A program made the position numbers and the translations under genes. The notes under the pieces were generated by a model that was not told the origin of the DNA, did no database searches, and saw only the letters and a program-made list of their open reading frames with translations. A stretch of DNA of 64,000 nt from Phytophthora hibernalis (taxonomy: Eukaryota; Oomycota; Peronosporomycetes; Peronosporales; Peronosporaceae). Location: positions 992,001 through 1,056,000 of the forward strand of contig JAAKBF010000221.1 of the NCBI GenBank assembly GCA_012656075.1, written 5' to 3'. Below are positions 1 to 11,693 of the stretch, in pieces. Positions within the stretch are counted from its first letter, which is position 1. Each line of letters begins with the position of its first letter.

Positions 1-2
1 GG

Positions 3-386
3 TACTGGGATCGTGATGACCTTGCTGCAACCGCTTCCGGGTTTAGTGCCAACACTCAAGCACTAGCATCATTCGGTTCCGCTGCTGCTGTATCGAAAGC
101 GATGGCCAAGTTCAGCTCCGCGGCTGCAAACGCGAATGCTACGAGTAGGCCGATGTCTCCGAAGAAATATGTCGGTCGCACCGCCTCGCCAGATTCCGAG
201 AACGAACAGGAGGAACCCGTCGAGGTTATCAATTCCGCGCGAGATCTTGACACGAAGCCAGGAAGTGCTGTACAGCCCAAAAGTGTTAGCTTGACTGCTG
301 TAGTCAACGCTTTCGCGGTTACGGCCATACCTTGGGGCGCGCCAAAGCCACCTCCGTCTAACGCAAAAGTAGGCGTTGACGGGTAG
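3..386 (+). CDS. 3' end of an unrecognised gene cut by the left edge
   Basis: The third forward frame is open from the first bases to a TAG at 384-386 (127 codons). The translation is rich in Ala, Ser, Asn and Pro with no recognisable domain. It ends in a Pro/Lys-rich tail after an acidic Glu-rich stretch near residue 60. The first Met inside the window is at 102, but the frame stays open upstream of it, so the start probably lies outside. I do not recognise the protein. A chance open frame in GC-rich DNA is the alternative. Comparison with other oomycete proteomes would decide. Confidence 0.35.
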   Translation, partial: YWDRDDLAATASGFSANTQALASFGSAAAVSKAMAKFSSAAANANATSRPMSPKKYVGRTASPDSENEQEEPVEVINSARDLDTKPGSAVQPKSVSLTAVVNAFAVTAIPWGAPKPPPSNAKVGVDG

Positions 387-945
387 ATCCGTTAGCATTA
401 GAATCAATCAAGTACGTTGTCATAACCACTGACTCGCAACAAATATCCAACCACCTTCCACTGTCCAGCCACCATCCACTGGGGATCCAGCTCCATTCGC
501 TACAACACAAACAGCGCAAATATGGTTAAGGATAAGTAGTATTTATTGTATCGTCCTGTTCCAGCAGAAGTATGAAAAAGCAAATAGGAGTATGTAAAGT
601 TTGTCGGTATCGCGCTGCGCGACTGCATTCCGCTGAGCTCACGGGCAACACGATGGGTGATGGTAGAATTGGTAGGCTGTCGCAAGGCTTCATGTCTTCT
701 GTTGCCTTGCTTGGCCTTGAAAGTTGGGATCGGAGCTATTTGGTCGGATTTCCCTTGAACACGACAGCTCCACTAGAAAAACGAATACACGGCACAAAAC
801 CATGACTAGGGCTGAGCTGAATGCTGGTGCGAGCGCAAGCATGCGTTCGATCCGCTAGTATCGCTCGCCATAGCACCCAGCTCAGTTGAAACAGCACTCG
901 TCATTGGTCTTGATTGTTTCTTGAAAATTTGTTGATGAGATGGAT
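387..945. other. intergenic, no supported gene
   Basis: About 560 bases separate the cut-off ORF from the end of the FYVE/START gene. A 77-codon forward ORF at 572-805 contains a CxxC pair near its start but has no other support. I see no repeat or RNA gene. Confidence 0.5.
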
Positions 946-2412
946 TTATTGCACGTCGGTCGGTTCGTTCTCGGGCAAGTGCTCGTCGTCACCGGCGTTG
1001 CGTGCGATGTAACGACGCAGGTTGCGCACGAAGCAAGAGACCTCGCTGATGGAGCCCTTTCGGATGACACTAGACGGGAAGTAGCCCTTGATGTCCATGT
1101 TGAGGATCCAAATGAGTCGGCTCTTGAACGGAGACGTCGGGTGGGGCAGGATCACCCAGCCCGTCGGGCCGTTCTCTCCACGCGTGATGCCCTTCTGGGC
1201 CTTCAACACGTTCTTGCCAGCGTAGCTGTTGGCAATGACGTATCCACCACCGTCCTGGCGGCGCCACGTGCGGGTGTTCACAAAGTCGCGGCTCGAAATC
1301 ATGCCGCCCAGCGCTGGGGCCGAGATCAGGTGCACCAAGTCAGTAGTCTCGTCCAGCTTACATATCACGTTGCTCTCGGCCGCCGTCACATTCCAAACAT
1401 TGCTGGACTCCAAGTTCGTGTACAGTTCGTCAAACAGCTCGTCAGGAGACAGGGGATCTCGCCCTCACACTTGTAGATGCGCGACGGCTTTCCGTCACGC
1501 GAGTGGACCGTCACATTCTCCGTCGTGGCGATCTCCTCTGTCCAGGCCGCGTCCGTGGCCACATCAACCGTGGCCAGCTCCAGAACCTTGTCCAGCGACC
1601 GCTGCGAACTCGCAATGAGCTCGTCGCTCTGCGCGGCCGTGATCTTGACCGCCGCGTACTTGTTTTCCTTGGGCTTCTCCATGGGGGTCGTGGCCACGTC
1701 GTCGGTGGCGTCCAAGTCCATGCCGCTAAAGACCTTCTCCACATCCTCCAGGTCCGTCACGCCGTCCGTAAACTGCCTAGCTGCGCTGATCCTGAGCACC
1801 ACTTCGTACACGTTCTTGACAAAACCTGCGAGCAGGATCCAGATGGCCGGGTTGGACAGCGCCACCTCGTCCTTGAGGAACCAGAAGGCGGCCGCGAAGC
1901 CCACGGCCGAGGCCAGCAACAGCCCCAAACTGCCTTCGTCCTGCGTCTTCTTCAGCGGCGCGCGCGCCACCGCCGTCTCCTGCTGCTCCTTGGCCAGCAG
2001 CAGCTCCTCCGTGACGGCCGCCGCCTCCGTCTTGGCGCGGAAACGCGGCCCCAGCGCCGCGTCCTCCGCCTCGTACAGCACGGCGCTGCTGTGCGCGTGG
2101 GTCGCGCACGGGTCGCACACGCGCTGTCGACGCGGGATCTCGCCCGGATTCGTGGCCAGCACCATGCGCGTGCGCGAGCAGGCGTGGCAGAAGATCTCGC
2201 CGCACACGCGGCAGTGGTGGCGTCGGTTGACCAGCGAGAAGCCGCGCGCGCACTTGGCGCACGTGCGCGCGGCCGCGTCCTCCACCCAGCGGCCCGAGAC
2301 CGTGTCGCGCGAGGTCACGTTCATCCCCGTGGGGACCAGCTGCTGGACGCCGTCGACACGTTCGAGCACGAGCGCGGCCGCATAGAGAGGCGCGTGCCCC
2401 CGCCGCCGCCAT
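946..2412 (-). CDS. FYVE zinc finger-transmembrane-START domain protein (frame broken)
   Basis: Two minus-strand frames join into one protein. The first carries a FYVE finger: a WVED motif, RRHHCRVCG and RVCDPC, which bind two zincs and, in the family, phosphatidylinositol 3-phosphate on endosomes. After about 90 residues comes a hydrophobic double segment (LGLLLASAVGFAAAF and a second around NPAIWILLAGF), then a START lipid-binding domain running to the stop at 946. The START half changes frame at a G4 run on the plus strand (1452-1455); one extra base restores it. Likely start is the ATG at 2412 with one base too many in the following G5 run, otherwise the in-frame ATG at 2324. The protein would be 459-488 residues. 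FYVE plus START proteins are expanded in oomycetes (family knowledge). The usual order there is START before FYVE, so this order is unusual. Confidence 0.85.
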
Positions 2413-4148
2413 CTTGACGCGGCCCGCTCTGCGCGCGCCGACCGCGCGACGCTCGGAGGCCGCACACACATTCCTGTTCCTGGCAGCTTTAAATAGAGTA
2501 AACACGCAGTGCGCCAGGAGCAGCGCTTTGAATAATGAGAGAGAGAGCGATGAGGTTGCGGCAAGTGGTCAGTATACAGGATGCTCGATGAGAGGTGGCG
2601 TGGAACAGCGTTTGTTTGAGGGGAAGGTGGGGCTGGAGTATGCGGTTTCAAAGGATTGTCGACGATTGGCTGGATCGCCGTGAGTAACGTTTCCGGGCTT
2701 TCCCCTGTTTTGCTGCCGATTGTGCTCACGTCGGTTTGTTTGACAACGCGCGAAGGAAGGAAGGCGCTCGACGCGACACCTTCCGACTTTCCTCGCAATG
2801 GCGGCGACATATAGGTGACAACTGATAGAAGCAATAAGATGCCGCCCTGCTGCTGCGAGAGATTGATGGTCTAGGACCGGAAAAAGTGTATGTACAGCTC
2901 TGTGTACCTGTATCCATTGCAGTGTACCCTTCTCACGTGATCCCGGAGACATGTTGCCTGTCAACTGCAATTTCCAGCGTAATTTCCAGCGTGATGTCAT
3001 CGGTGTTGACTTGCAGTCCTCGACCACCACCGCCAAGTCAAGGCAGTCGTTGCGGCTTTCTTATCCGCTACGGCGGCAGTTAGTGACGCACGGACGATTG
3101 ATCGCCGCGTTGTGCGTCTGCGCCGCCACAACCTCTGCGCTTCTCGTCCAGCAGGCTCGAACGTCTCGACAGTCTGGACTCGAGAGCCCGACCGCGCAAT
3201 CAAGCGGGTATAGCGCGCGCGTTGACCGGCTCCGACGCTCGAGGAGCACAAACAAATTGTCACCGTCGACAAAATTTGGAGTCCGAATCGCTCATTGTTG
3301 AACGGAGAGCGATTCGCACTATTCCTCAGTCGACAACAGAGAGCGATTCGCGCGCGAGCGAGCACTCGCCGCAACAGCACAGCGCGTCGGGCGAGCATTG
3401 CTCAGCCAGCAGCTGGGCCGCGGTGATCAGCATGCACTTGAACACTGGAGCGCCGGCCAGCTGGGCAGCCACTTTGCACAAGTGCCAGCCGCGATTTTCA
3501 CCACTTGATCGACATCTGCCCCACCAAATTGTGTGCATTTGGACGCTGTTGACCACTTGGCACGATGGCATAAGGTTCAACTAGTGTTGCTGTTCTGCCC
3601 ACTGAGACTCGTCCAAAATGAAGCCATCGATCCAGAGCGTGCTGAGGTTCAATGGCATTGACTCATTTTGAGCACCTCAACGCAGTCCAACGACCTGGTT
3701 GGCGCCACACACGCGTGGAAAATCAGTCCATTACTTTCAGCGTGTGATCTAGGCAAACCATCCGCATCTTGCCGCGGAACTTGACTTGTCCAGCTTGAAC
3801 CAGAGCTTGCCTATCACTTCCTGGAGCACAGATTTAGCCCATGATCCTACATATCCTACATGTTGTTCTCAAGTTTCCAACACAAGTGCATACCATCTGC
3901 ACTCCCTCCTGTCATACCCCTGCACCATAGCATAACTGAAGTTGTTCAACATGGTTCAGTTCAAGTCGCTGGTACCCTACGCTTCCACCAGCCGGAAGTA
4001 ACGGCGGCTCGGATGGTGTTCCCCATGATGACCAGGAGCTTTACGATCGCCTCCGAATCGGGACAGGCGACGCTATGGAAAATTGGGTTTGCACCAACTG
4101 CTCGCCACTTCTCGATTGACCCTTCCAGATTCAAGCAAGAAGACCAGC
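2413..4148. other. long intergenic region with a possible 5' exon of the PH gene
   Basis: Between the FYVE/START start and the PH-domain start I find no convincing gene; forward and reverse ORFs of 60-155 codons overlap each other without domains. An ATG at 3951 opens 16 codons (MVQFKSLVPYASTSRK) followed at once by GTAACG, a possible donor. Together with a CAG acceptor near 4130 it could be an extra 5' coding exon of the PH gene, but the phases do not join cleanly as written. Otherwise it is a short upstream ORF. Confidence 0.35.
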
Positions 4149-4836
4149 ATGGCCGACTACGAAGGATACCTGCTCCTCCACGACATTGGTCGCCAAGCGG
4201 TGCGTTCTATCGAGCAACGCACATGACCTATCCATTGCTGACTCTGCGTCTCTCTCGTGTATGCAGGACCCACTATACTTCGAGCTGGAAGGAGGTTTGC
4301 TGCAGTACTACGACAAGAAAGACGGGCGGTGGATGGGCCAGTTCTCGCTCACGAGGCACCGCGTCTCCGTGCAGCCCATTGACGGCGGCCTGACGCCCAA
4401 CCGCTTCTGCGTCGAGTTGTGTCCCGTGCGCTCGGTGCACGACACGGAACGCTCCATCCAGCAATTCCGCCAAGCGCGGATCGTGCTGGGCGCGTCCACG
4501 CCCGATGTGCAGGAGCAGTGGATCCGTGCGCTTCGGACGTGGCGACGACGCAACTGGAAGGACACGGCGGTGATCGCCGCATTCGAAGACGAGAGCAATG
4601 TCCTGCGCATGCTGATGATGATGTACCGTCTCGAGCTCAAGCTGCTGCGCTTCACGGACCTGACACTGCGCAAGGTGAGCTTGGACCCGCAGATGAGCGA
4701 CCCCGTGTTCGGTGACGCCTCGGTGGCCAAGTGCCTTGATCACCCGGCTGCACTTGTGCCTGGAATGATTCAGGTCACGCGGTTCTCCAGCCCATTCGGC
4801 TTCCAAGGCGTCTACGCGAATCAGTTCGCACTCTGA
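4149..4836 (+). CDS. PH-domain protein
   Basis: Exon 1 (4149-4199) encodes 17 residues beginning MADYEGYLLLHD. A 67 bp intron (4200-4266, GTGCGT...TGCAG) follows, and exon 2 (4267-4836) starts DPLYFELEGG. Splicing creates a continuous pleckstrin-homology fold: EGYLLL strand, YFELEGGLLQYYDKKDG, and the C-terminal helix with a conserved Trp (VQEQWIRALRTW) around residues 105-120. The protein is 206 residues. PH domains bind phosphoinositides or proteins at membranes; the ligand cannot be told. The last 80 residues have no known domain. The gene is convergent with the patatin-like gene downstream. The start was chosen because only spliced exon 1 supplies the first PH strand. A further 5' exon at 3951 is possible. 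Confidence 0.8.
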
Positions 4837-5637
4837 AGACGGACGTGCTTCCTGCCAATTTTTCACGAGGTTGAAGAACCATGACTTGTACCAGTAACCT
4901 ATTTGTATCAATGTGCCGAGGGCGTTCGTGAGTATTGCCACCTCGAGGCGTAAAGCTAAGCAACAATAAAGAGAGGCCACCATTTACCGAGCTACGTGCC
5001 GAGATCGTTTGACGTAAAGCAAAGCAACGCGGTGCTGCTTTGAGGATACTGAGCGTTTCTACTGCCATGGACATGTTGCCAAACGTCGACACTGCGCAGC
5101 TCAAGTTCATTCCGTTTATCCATACTGATCTAGCTTCGTTGCTGTCGCTGCAACAAGTCCTGCGTTGTACATTGTACTCTCGTCTACACGAAATGCATCG
5201 CGATGCCAACGAGTGAGTGCCCCAACAAAACTCGTGACAAAATGGCAAACTCGGGACGTCGAAGCAGAATCGCCAGTCTGTTGAAGCAAGTTGTTGTAGA
5301 CATCCAAAGATATCTGCGCCAGCAGAACCAGTGTACTACACTGTAGCCTGAGAGTTCCGACCGCTCAAAATGATCGCTATCCATGCATACCGGCAGTCGA
5401 CATGGACGTCATGCTATGCAGCTTACCGATACGGACAATCTCGAGACCGAGCTGAGGAATGTCACTTTGCAGGAACGCTGCGAGCCTAACTAATCATTGC
5501 CCGACATTGCAAACGCTCCAGTTTCACACACTACTCCACCAAAAGCCTGAAAGTACACATAATATTCATCAAATTGTTATTCTAATGGAGGTCATCATAC
5601 CCTCTTCGGCTGGTATAAAATAAAGCCGCGTGGGCGG
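4837..5637. other. intergenic, no supported gene
   Basis: About 800 bases lie between two convergent genes. Several minus-strand ORFs up to 157 codons overlap here, but none shows a domain or consistent codon use. It presumably holds the two 3' ends and terminators; no clear poly(A) signal was identified. Confidence 0.5.
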
Positions 5638-6880
5638 CTACATGCAATACATCGCGATACGGTACACCAGCGAGTGCTGCAGCAGGAATTCGTGACGCTT
5701 GACCTGCACGGAAGAGCCCACCACGGGTATACAATGCAAAAAGAGCGACAGACTCGTGATGCTGCGCATGTACGAGCGGCAGCGCTGCCAATCTTGAGAA
5801 GCGACTGCCGCAGCTTCGTGAAGTCCACCAACAAGCAGGACCACTCCCCCAGGAAGAACCCAGCAGTGGCAAGGCCCAAAAAGAATAGCATCATGTGCTG
5901 GAACCCTTGCGTTGCGAGCGTCACGGCTAAAGCAGTCATGATAACGTTCGAGATCAGCAGCTTGGCCGCAGCTCCGAAGACCACGGCCTTGCTACCGGAA
6001 ACGAACGCCTGCAAGTACAGCTCCACGTACAGACACAGGAAAGCCATCGGTCGCCAGAGACACACGAACAACCCGACAAAGAAGGCGTCCAGCACTCGAC
6101 TCTCAAACCCGCGGTAGCCAACCACACGGCCCACCGTCGTGCACCATTCTCCCATGTACTCTGCGCTCTTGGTGGGGATCACCACATTGCGTTTGCCCGC
6201 CAGCCCCTTCTTGACGATCCACTTGAGTCCGTCTTCGTATCCCAGATCAAAAAGCCACTCGACATCTCTCACTCCGGGCGGGATCATCGCCCACCACATC
6301 GGCACGTAGACCGATGGCTTAATGTCTGCTCCAGTGCAGTAAAATGGACTGATCGTCACGGTCTTGTCGTCGTAAACCGGCTGAAAGTCGAAGATGCAGC
6401 CGTCCATGACCCACTCGCCTCCCAGTCGGAAGGGCATCCCGGCAATGGGCGTAGCACAGCACGAGGCCATTAAACTGTCCGTGAGATGCTGTTGCGACTC
6501 GAAAGTTGTCAGTCGACGTGACGTCAATGCCGACAGCGACGTGTACACGACCGTGACCTGCTGCGACGCGTTGAGCTTCTCGTACTCGTGCAGTTTGCCC
6601 TCGGCCTTCAGCGTGCCCAGCAGAAACGTTCGAGCCCGAAAAACCCGGCAGGCCACTGGTGCGCTCCAGGGATCACGTGGCTCAGCACATAGTCGCGGAT
6701 AGCGTCGAAGTCGCAGTGCAGCGCCAGCCCCGTGGCCGTCAGCGCTCCAGCTGAGCAGCCTATGAGACGCGCGTCTTTCTCCAGTTCGAACTCCTGCAGC
6801 GCCCTAGCCACACCGAACAGGTACATCTTGAGGTAGCCCCCACAGGCGAACGAGAAGGACAAGTCCTTAGCCATTGCCAT
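5638..6880 (-). CDS. patatin-like lipase, copy 1 (two single-base breaks)
   Basis: Closely related to the next gene and, once two single bases are allowed for, the same length (414 codons). N-terminal patatin features are an oxyanion-type ACGGYLK, the nucleophile elbow GCSAG, and the Asp loop, which reads MDGC here instead of MDGG. The C-terminal third has several hydrophobic segments (around FVGLFVCLWRPMAFLCLYV and KLLISNVIMTALAVTLA), so the protein is probably membrane-anchored. Frame breaks fall at an A5 run (6639-6643) and a C5 run (5846-5850) on the plus strand; both fit a lost base. The start is the ATG at 6880, with a second ATG two codons later. Patatin-like enzymes hydrolyse phospholipids or neutral lipids through a Ser-Asp dyad; the substrate here is unknown. 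Confidence 0.85.
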
Positions 6881-7355
6881 TGGTCTGAGGAGATCTGCAA
6901 CTTGTGAAATTCAATCTGAGTCGAGGTCCAGGAGCTCCGCAGCTTTTCGTCGACATGTCGAAGATGATGATGCGGCTCGATATCAGTGATGTCACGATGG
7001 ACTTGTCACCACCGACGGCACATGCGTTAAACCGATCTGCATCAGATTCTGATACTCTGTGGTACAACCCGTCAGTGGCAGCAGCTCGTTTTTCGAGCTC
7101 GTGACGTCATGACCCACGTTTATGCAACACACGAAAGGTCGTGTAAGATCGAGGTGCGAAATCGACGAGCCTACCGTCAGCGAGTAACGGCTGGCCTCGA
7201 GCCGTCCATTGCACTCTTCCACTTGAAGTCAACTCTTTCGGATACATTGAGGGCAATACCGGATACCTTCGTTTGAAGCATATTCTATTGCATGTTGTTC
7301 TACACTCCGCTTGGTTGCTAGGCCCAGCGGCAAAATATTTAAGGAGTTCAGCCGC
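6881..7355. promoter_or_regulatory. spacer between the tandem patatin-like genes
   Basis: About 475 bases hold the promoter of copy 1 and the 3' end of copy 2. ORFs of 60-76 codons on both strands have no support. No specific element is claimed. Confidence 0.4.
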
Positions 7356-8600
7356 CTACACGAAATGCATCGCAACGCGATACACCAACGAGTGCTCGAG
7401 CAGAAATTCGTGGCGCTTGATCTGCACGGACGGCCCCACGACTGGCATGCAGTGCAAGAAGAGTGACAGACTCGTGATGCTGCGCATGTACGAGCGACAG
7501 CGCTGCCAGTCGGCAGAAGCCACAGCACCCGCTTGCTGCAAACCGCCAACCAGTAGCACGAGGCCCCCGAGAAAGAATCCTGCAGTCGTGAGACCCAGCA
7601 GGATGAACATAGTGTGTTGCAGACCCAGAGTCGCCAGAGCCACCGCCAACGAAGCCATAATAATGTTCGAGATCAGCAGCTTGGCTGCGGCTCCAAAGAC
7701 CACCGCCTTGCTACCGGAAACGATGGCTTGCAGGTACAACTCCAAGTACAGGCACATGAACGCCATCGGTCGCCAGAGACACACAAAGAGCCCGACGAAC
7801 AGTGCGTCCAAGAAGTGGCTCTCGCATCCACGGTAGCCCATGACGCGCCCCACCGTCGTGTTCCATCCACCTGCGTATTTCGTGCTCTTGTCGGGTATCG
7901 CCACCTTCCTGCCGCCCGTGAGTCCGTTCTTGACGACCCACTTGAGTCCGTCTTCGTACCCGAGATCGAAAAGCCACTCGACGTCCTTCACTCCAGGAGG
8001 GATGACCATCCACCACATTGGCACATACACGGACGGCTTGATGTCCGCTCCGACGCAGTAGAACGGACTCACCGTCACCGTCTGCTCATCGAACACTGGC
8101 TGGAAGTCGAACATGCCGCCGTCCATGACCCACTCGCCGTTGAGCTTGAAGGGCAGCCCGGCGATAGGCGGTGCGCAGCAAGAGGCCAGCAGCGTCTCCG
8201 TCAGGTGCTCCCTGGACTCGAACGTCGTCGCTCGTCGCGATTTCAACGACGACAGCGACGTGTAGACGACCGTGACCTGTTGAGACGCGTTGAGCTGCTG
8301 GAACAGGTGCAGGTCTGCGTGACGCCCCAGCGTGTCGCGTAAGTACGGTCGTACGCGGAAGTATCCGGCCAGCGATGCGTGTGCCTTGGGGATGATGGTC
8401 TTGAGCACGTGGTCGCGGATGGCGTCAAAGTCGCAGTGTAGAGCCAACCCCGTGGCTGCCAATGCGCCGGCTGAGCAGCCGATGAGACGCGCGTCTTTCT
8501 CCAGTTCGAACTCTTGCAGCGCTTTGGCCACGCCGAACAGGTACATCTTGAGCCAGCCACCGCATGCGAACGAGAAGGACAAGTTGGGCCGCTCAGCCAT
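7356..8600 (-). CDS. patatin-like lipase, copy 2 (intact)
   Basis: An uninterrupted 414-residue frame. The start is placed at the ATG at 8600 (MAERPNLSFSF), which aligns with copy 1; an upstream in-frame ATG at 8657 would add 19 residues. Patatin core: glycine-rich ACGGWLK (residues 12-18), GCSAG with nucleophile Ser43, and MDGG with Asp160 of the catalytic dyad. Downstream, about residues 260-370 contain hydrophobic stretches (FLDALFVGLFVCLW, LLISNIIMASLAVALA, FILLGLTTAGFFLGGLVLLVGG) that look like membrane segments, an unusual tail for a patatin fold. No signal peptide. Tandem orientation and high similarity to copy 1 indicate a local duplication. Likely an acyl hydrolase at an internal membrane; the substrate cannot be inferred. 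Confidence 0.9.
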   Translation of the reverse strand: MAERPNLSFSFACGGWLKMYLFGVAKALQEFELEKDARLIGCSAGALAATGLALHCDFDAIRDHVLKTIIPKAHASLAGYFRVRPYLRDTLGRHADLHLFQQLNASQQVTVVYTSLSSLKSRRATTFESREHLTETLLASCCAPPIAGLPFKLNGEWVMDGGMFDFQPVFDEQTVTVSPFYCVGADIKPSVYVPMWWMVIPPGVKDVEWLFDLGYEDGLKWVVKNGLTGGRKVAIPDKSTKYAGGWNTTVGRVMGYRGCESHFLDALFVGLFVCLWRPMAFMCLYLELYLQAIVSGSKAVVFGAAAKLLISNIIMASLAVALATLGLQHTMFILLGLTTAGFFLGGLVLLVGGLQQAGAVASADWQRCRSYMRSITSLSLFLHCMPVVGPSVQIKRHEFLLEHSLVYRVAMHFV

Positions 8601-9312
8601 TGTTGCTCCAGGAAGAGACTTAGAACTGCGAAACCAGTTGTGCCGAAATAGACCCACGTGCCTCTTGGTGGGTCAGCGTGGTCGCGTTGTATCGGTCCGA
8701 ATCGAAGCGACTGATCGACGCGCGCGTCGGTGGTGTACGGCACACCACGATGTGCACTGTAGCCACTTCAACCTTGGCTGCGTCGAAGTGGTCAAATGGG
8801 CCGCGTTGTACGTTGTCAAAGCCGCATTAATTAACATGTAAAGCAATCTGCCGCGTGTGGTGCCATTGAGAAAAATGGAGCAGCCGCCTCGAGTGGCTGT
8901 CTAGCGAAATTCTCGCGGGATAGATCCGTTGCTTGACGGCACCGCATGCGAATCCATCAGCGGCTGAAGAATCCATCCCAGTGCGTTACGACACTCTGCA
9001 GCAGGAAGAACGACAACACGCCTAAAGACACTAGCTTGCCTGGAAGCCGTTGTATATTTTAAAACTATTAATACGAAGTACTATAACAGGTAGTCAGCTC
9101 CTTCATCCAAGCAGCAGCAATTGCTGTTCATCCGGCTGTCGCTATCAGATATCTGTTCGCTGGATCCTGCCAGCGCTGACTCAAATCCCAGCGAGGATAT
9201 CCACATAGTGGCTACACCCCTTAGTCGATTCCCTCCCTCCACTCAACTGTAGTGCGCATTCCTCTGAATTCCTCGTCCCAAACGCCACAGTACCGGTACC
9301 ACTAATAGCGTC
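8601..9312. promoter_or_regulatory. divergent intergenic region between lipase copy 2 and the cation exchanger
   Basis: About 710 bases hold the divergent promoters of the flanking genes. AT-rich patches occur near 8825-8840 and 9050-9090. No gene is supported; the forward ORF that enters from 8332 runs antisense to the lipase. Confidence 0.45.
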
Positions 9313-11693
9313 ATGCTCAAGTGGTTGCGACCTCTGACGCTGCTGCTGCTCGCGTCTGTGGCGTTGGCTGCCAACGTCCCAGGAGACGGTGAAGACCCCG
9401 TGGCCAACAAGGACGACAACGCCCCATCTCCGCTGCCCTACGACTGCTTGGGTCCTTCCAGCACTGGTGACAGCTTCATCGACTACGACCACTTGGTGCA
9501 CTGCTCCCCGTTGCTGCAGGACTCTCCGGTGCTGGGGAAGGCTACGCTCGTGCTGTGTCTCGTGCTGCTGTTGTATCTGCTGAGCTCCACGGCCGACGAG
9601 TTTTTCTGTCCGGTGCTACAAGCCATTGTCGAGAAGTACCGGATCCCTCCACACGTAGCGGGTGTCACGTTCCTGAGCTTCGGCAATGGGTCGCCCGACG
9701 TGTTCTCCAATATCGCAGCGTTCGCGACCCCTCGCCATCTATTGGTGTCACTGCCATCCTCGGGGGTGGACTTCTAGTCACGACAGGTACCTCCAGTTCT
9801 CTGCTGCTGTTGATTGAGTTTTTCCTTATTTTGTGTGTTTGCAGTCATCACCGCTTGTGTAGGACTGGTGTCCGACGGACAGGAGCAGCTCATCCCGCGC
9901 ACGTTCATGCGTGACGTGGTGTTCTACTTTATCGCCGTGCTGTACTTGGGACTGGTCTTCTTCGACGGCAAAGTGGGGCTTCCTGAGGCCGTGGGCTTCC
10001 TGTGCATCTACTTTGTCTACGTGTTGGTCGTGTTCTCGGACAAGTATCTTGCAAAGTGCTTCCCGTCGAAAGTACCCGTTGCAGATTCAATCTACGCTGT
10101 GCTGAACGACGACGATGATCTGCAGTACTGGTCGTCATCGACGGCGAGTGAAAAGAGCCCTGCGGCTAGCGCGATGATGTTCCCCGGGCAACTGGAGCAA
10201 GTAGAGCAACCCGCGTCGAAGCGCCGGCCTTACTTGAAAAGCCAGACTCTCCAAGTGTACGACACGTTCGCTCGATCACACATTTTCTCGGATTCGGAGC
10301 AGTCCGAGCACTCTCCGCGATTCCTGGATCGGATCCTGTACCGCAAGAGCTCTGTGCCGACGCCGCGCTCAAAGCCCCACATCAGTGATGAGCTTGGATC
10401 AGGTCGGGACGAAGGCCAGTCGTTGCTGGAGGTCACGGATGTACATCTCAAGCGGCCTACGTCGATGTGCGTGGGATCAATGCAGGAGTCATTGCACCGG
10501 ATGAGGCGTCAAAGACGCAGGCGTAAAACAGCGTGGGAGTCACTGGAAACAAGCGCGCAGTTTGGGGCGTCAGCTCGGCGCTGGACGCGTGGATATCACG
10601 CACTCAGCGATATTGAGGAGTTTCCCCTTCTGCCGAAACGGGAGAAGTAGAAACAGAAGTGGAGGAGGACCTCGAGACGTCTGAAGAGGAGACAAGACGA
10701 AGCGAGGCGCAAGCGAAAGCACAAGCAGCAGAAGACGAGCAGCTAACCTTGGAAGGAATCTTGGCTGTGTCCTTCATTGATCGCGCCAAGGTTCAAGCAA
10801 AACGATGGACGCGGCTTCTTGTTCGAGCAGGACGATGCCTGTATTGGGCCGTAGAGCGATTTGTTTGGAACCCGTTTGAGGTTCTTACCGTGTTTGTTCG
10901 GCGATTAACGATTCCTCTCGTGGACGAGGATACTTGGGATAAGAACCTCACGGTGGTGTGTCCGCCTTGCGCGATGCTCGTGTTCGGCGTCTCGGTATTT
11001 TCCTTCAGCATTGAAGATCCAGTTTTCCTCATGACGGTCGTCGTGGTTGGTGGGATGCTCAGTGCCATTGTTGAGTTCACCACGTCGCCGCTTGCTCCAC
11101 CAGAAGGCTGGGTGCTCGCACCATTCATCTGTTTGGCCTTCGTGATGTCTGTCATTTGGATCATGAATATCGCCAACGAGGTGCTCTCTGTCTTGGAGAC
11201 GCTGGGTGAACTATTTGGTATTTCGAACTCAGTGCTGGGGGTATCGGTAAGTACTATGTACTGTAGTCTGTGAGAGCTGTGGGGTGCAACAACAGAGGAC
11301 TAATTCTCGTGTGTATTACCCATTGATCGGCAGGTTTTGGCATGGGGCAACTCCATCGGCGACCTGGTGTCAAATATGGCGATTGCTCGTGACGGCTTCC
11401 CGACGATGGCGTTCGCAGGCTGCTTTGCTGGACCAATGTTCAATTTGCTGATTGGAATCGGGCTATCGCTTACGATCGCAATCATTTCGCGTGGCCCTCT
11501 CTCCATGGCTGAGCCGTCGCCACTTGTGTATTTGAGCTTCGGGTACCTTCTCGTGAGTCTGCTGCTGAACATTGTGATAGCATCCTCGGACGGTTTTCAA
11601 TACCGCCCGCGACTTTGCTATACTTTGCTGGTGCTGTACGCATCGTTCGCCGTTATCTCCATAGCGGTTGTTCTCAAGTACCCGGAAGAGTAG
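9313..11693 (+). CDS. CCX/NCLX-type cation/Ca2+ exchanger (two single-base breaks)
   Basis: Three exons (9313-9786, 9845-11246, 11334-11693) give about 745 residues once two lost bases are allowed for: a C4 run at 9728-9731 and a GGG at 10640-10642. The N-terminus is a signal peptide (LRPLTLLLLASVALA). The two alpha repeats of the Ca2+/cation antiporter superfamily are present: GVTFLSFGNGSPDVFSN (about residues 117-133), and in exon 3 AWGNSIGDLVSNMAIARDG, which matches the CCX and mitochondrial NCLX branch. A long hydrophilic loop (about residues 240-440, Ser/Arg/Glu-rich) separates the two helix bundles, as in Na+/Ca2+ exchangers. It should exchange Ca2+ for Na+, K+ or H+ across an internal or plasma membrane; the ion and location are inference. 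The second intron falls inside the alpha-2 signature. Confidence 0.88.
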
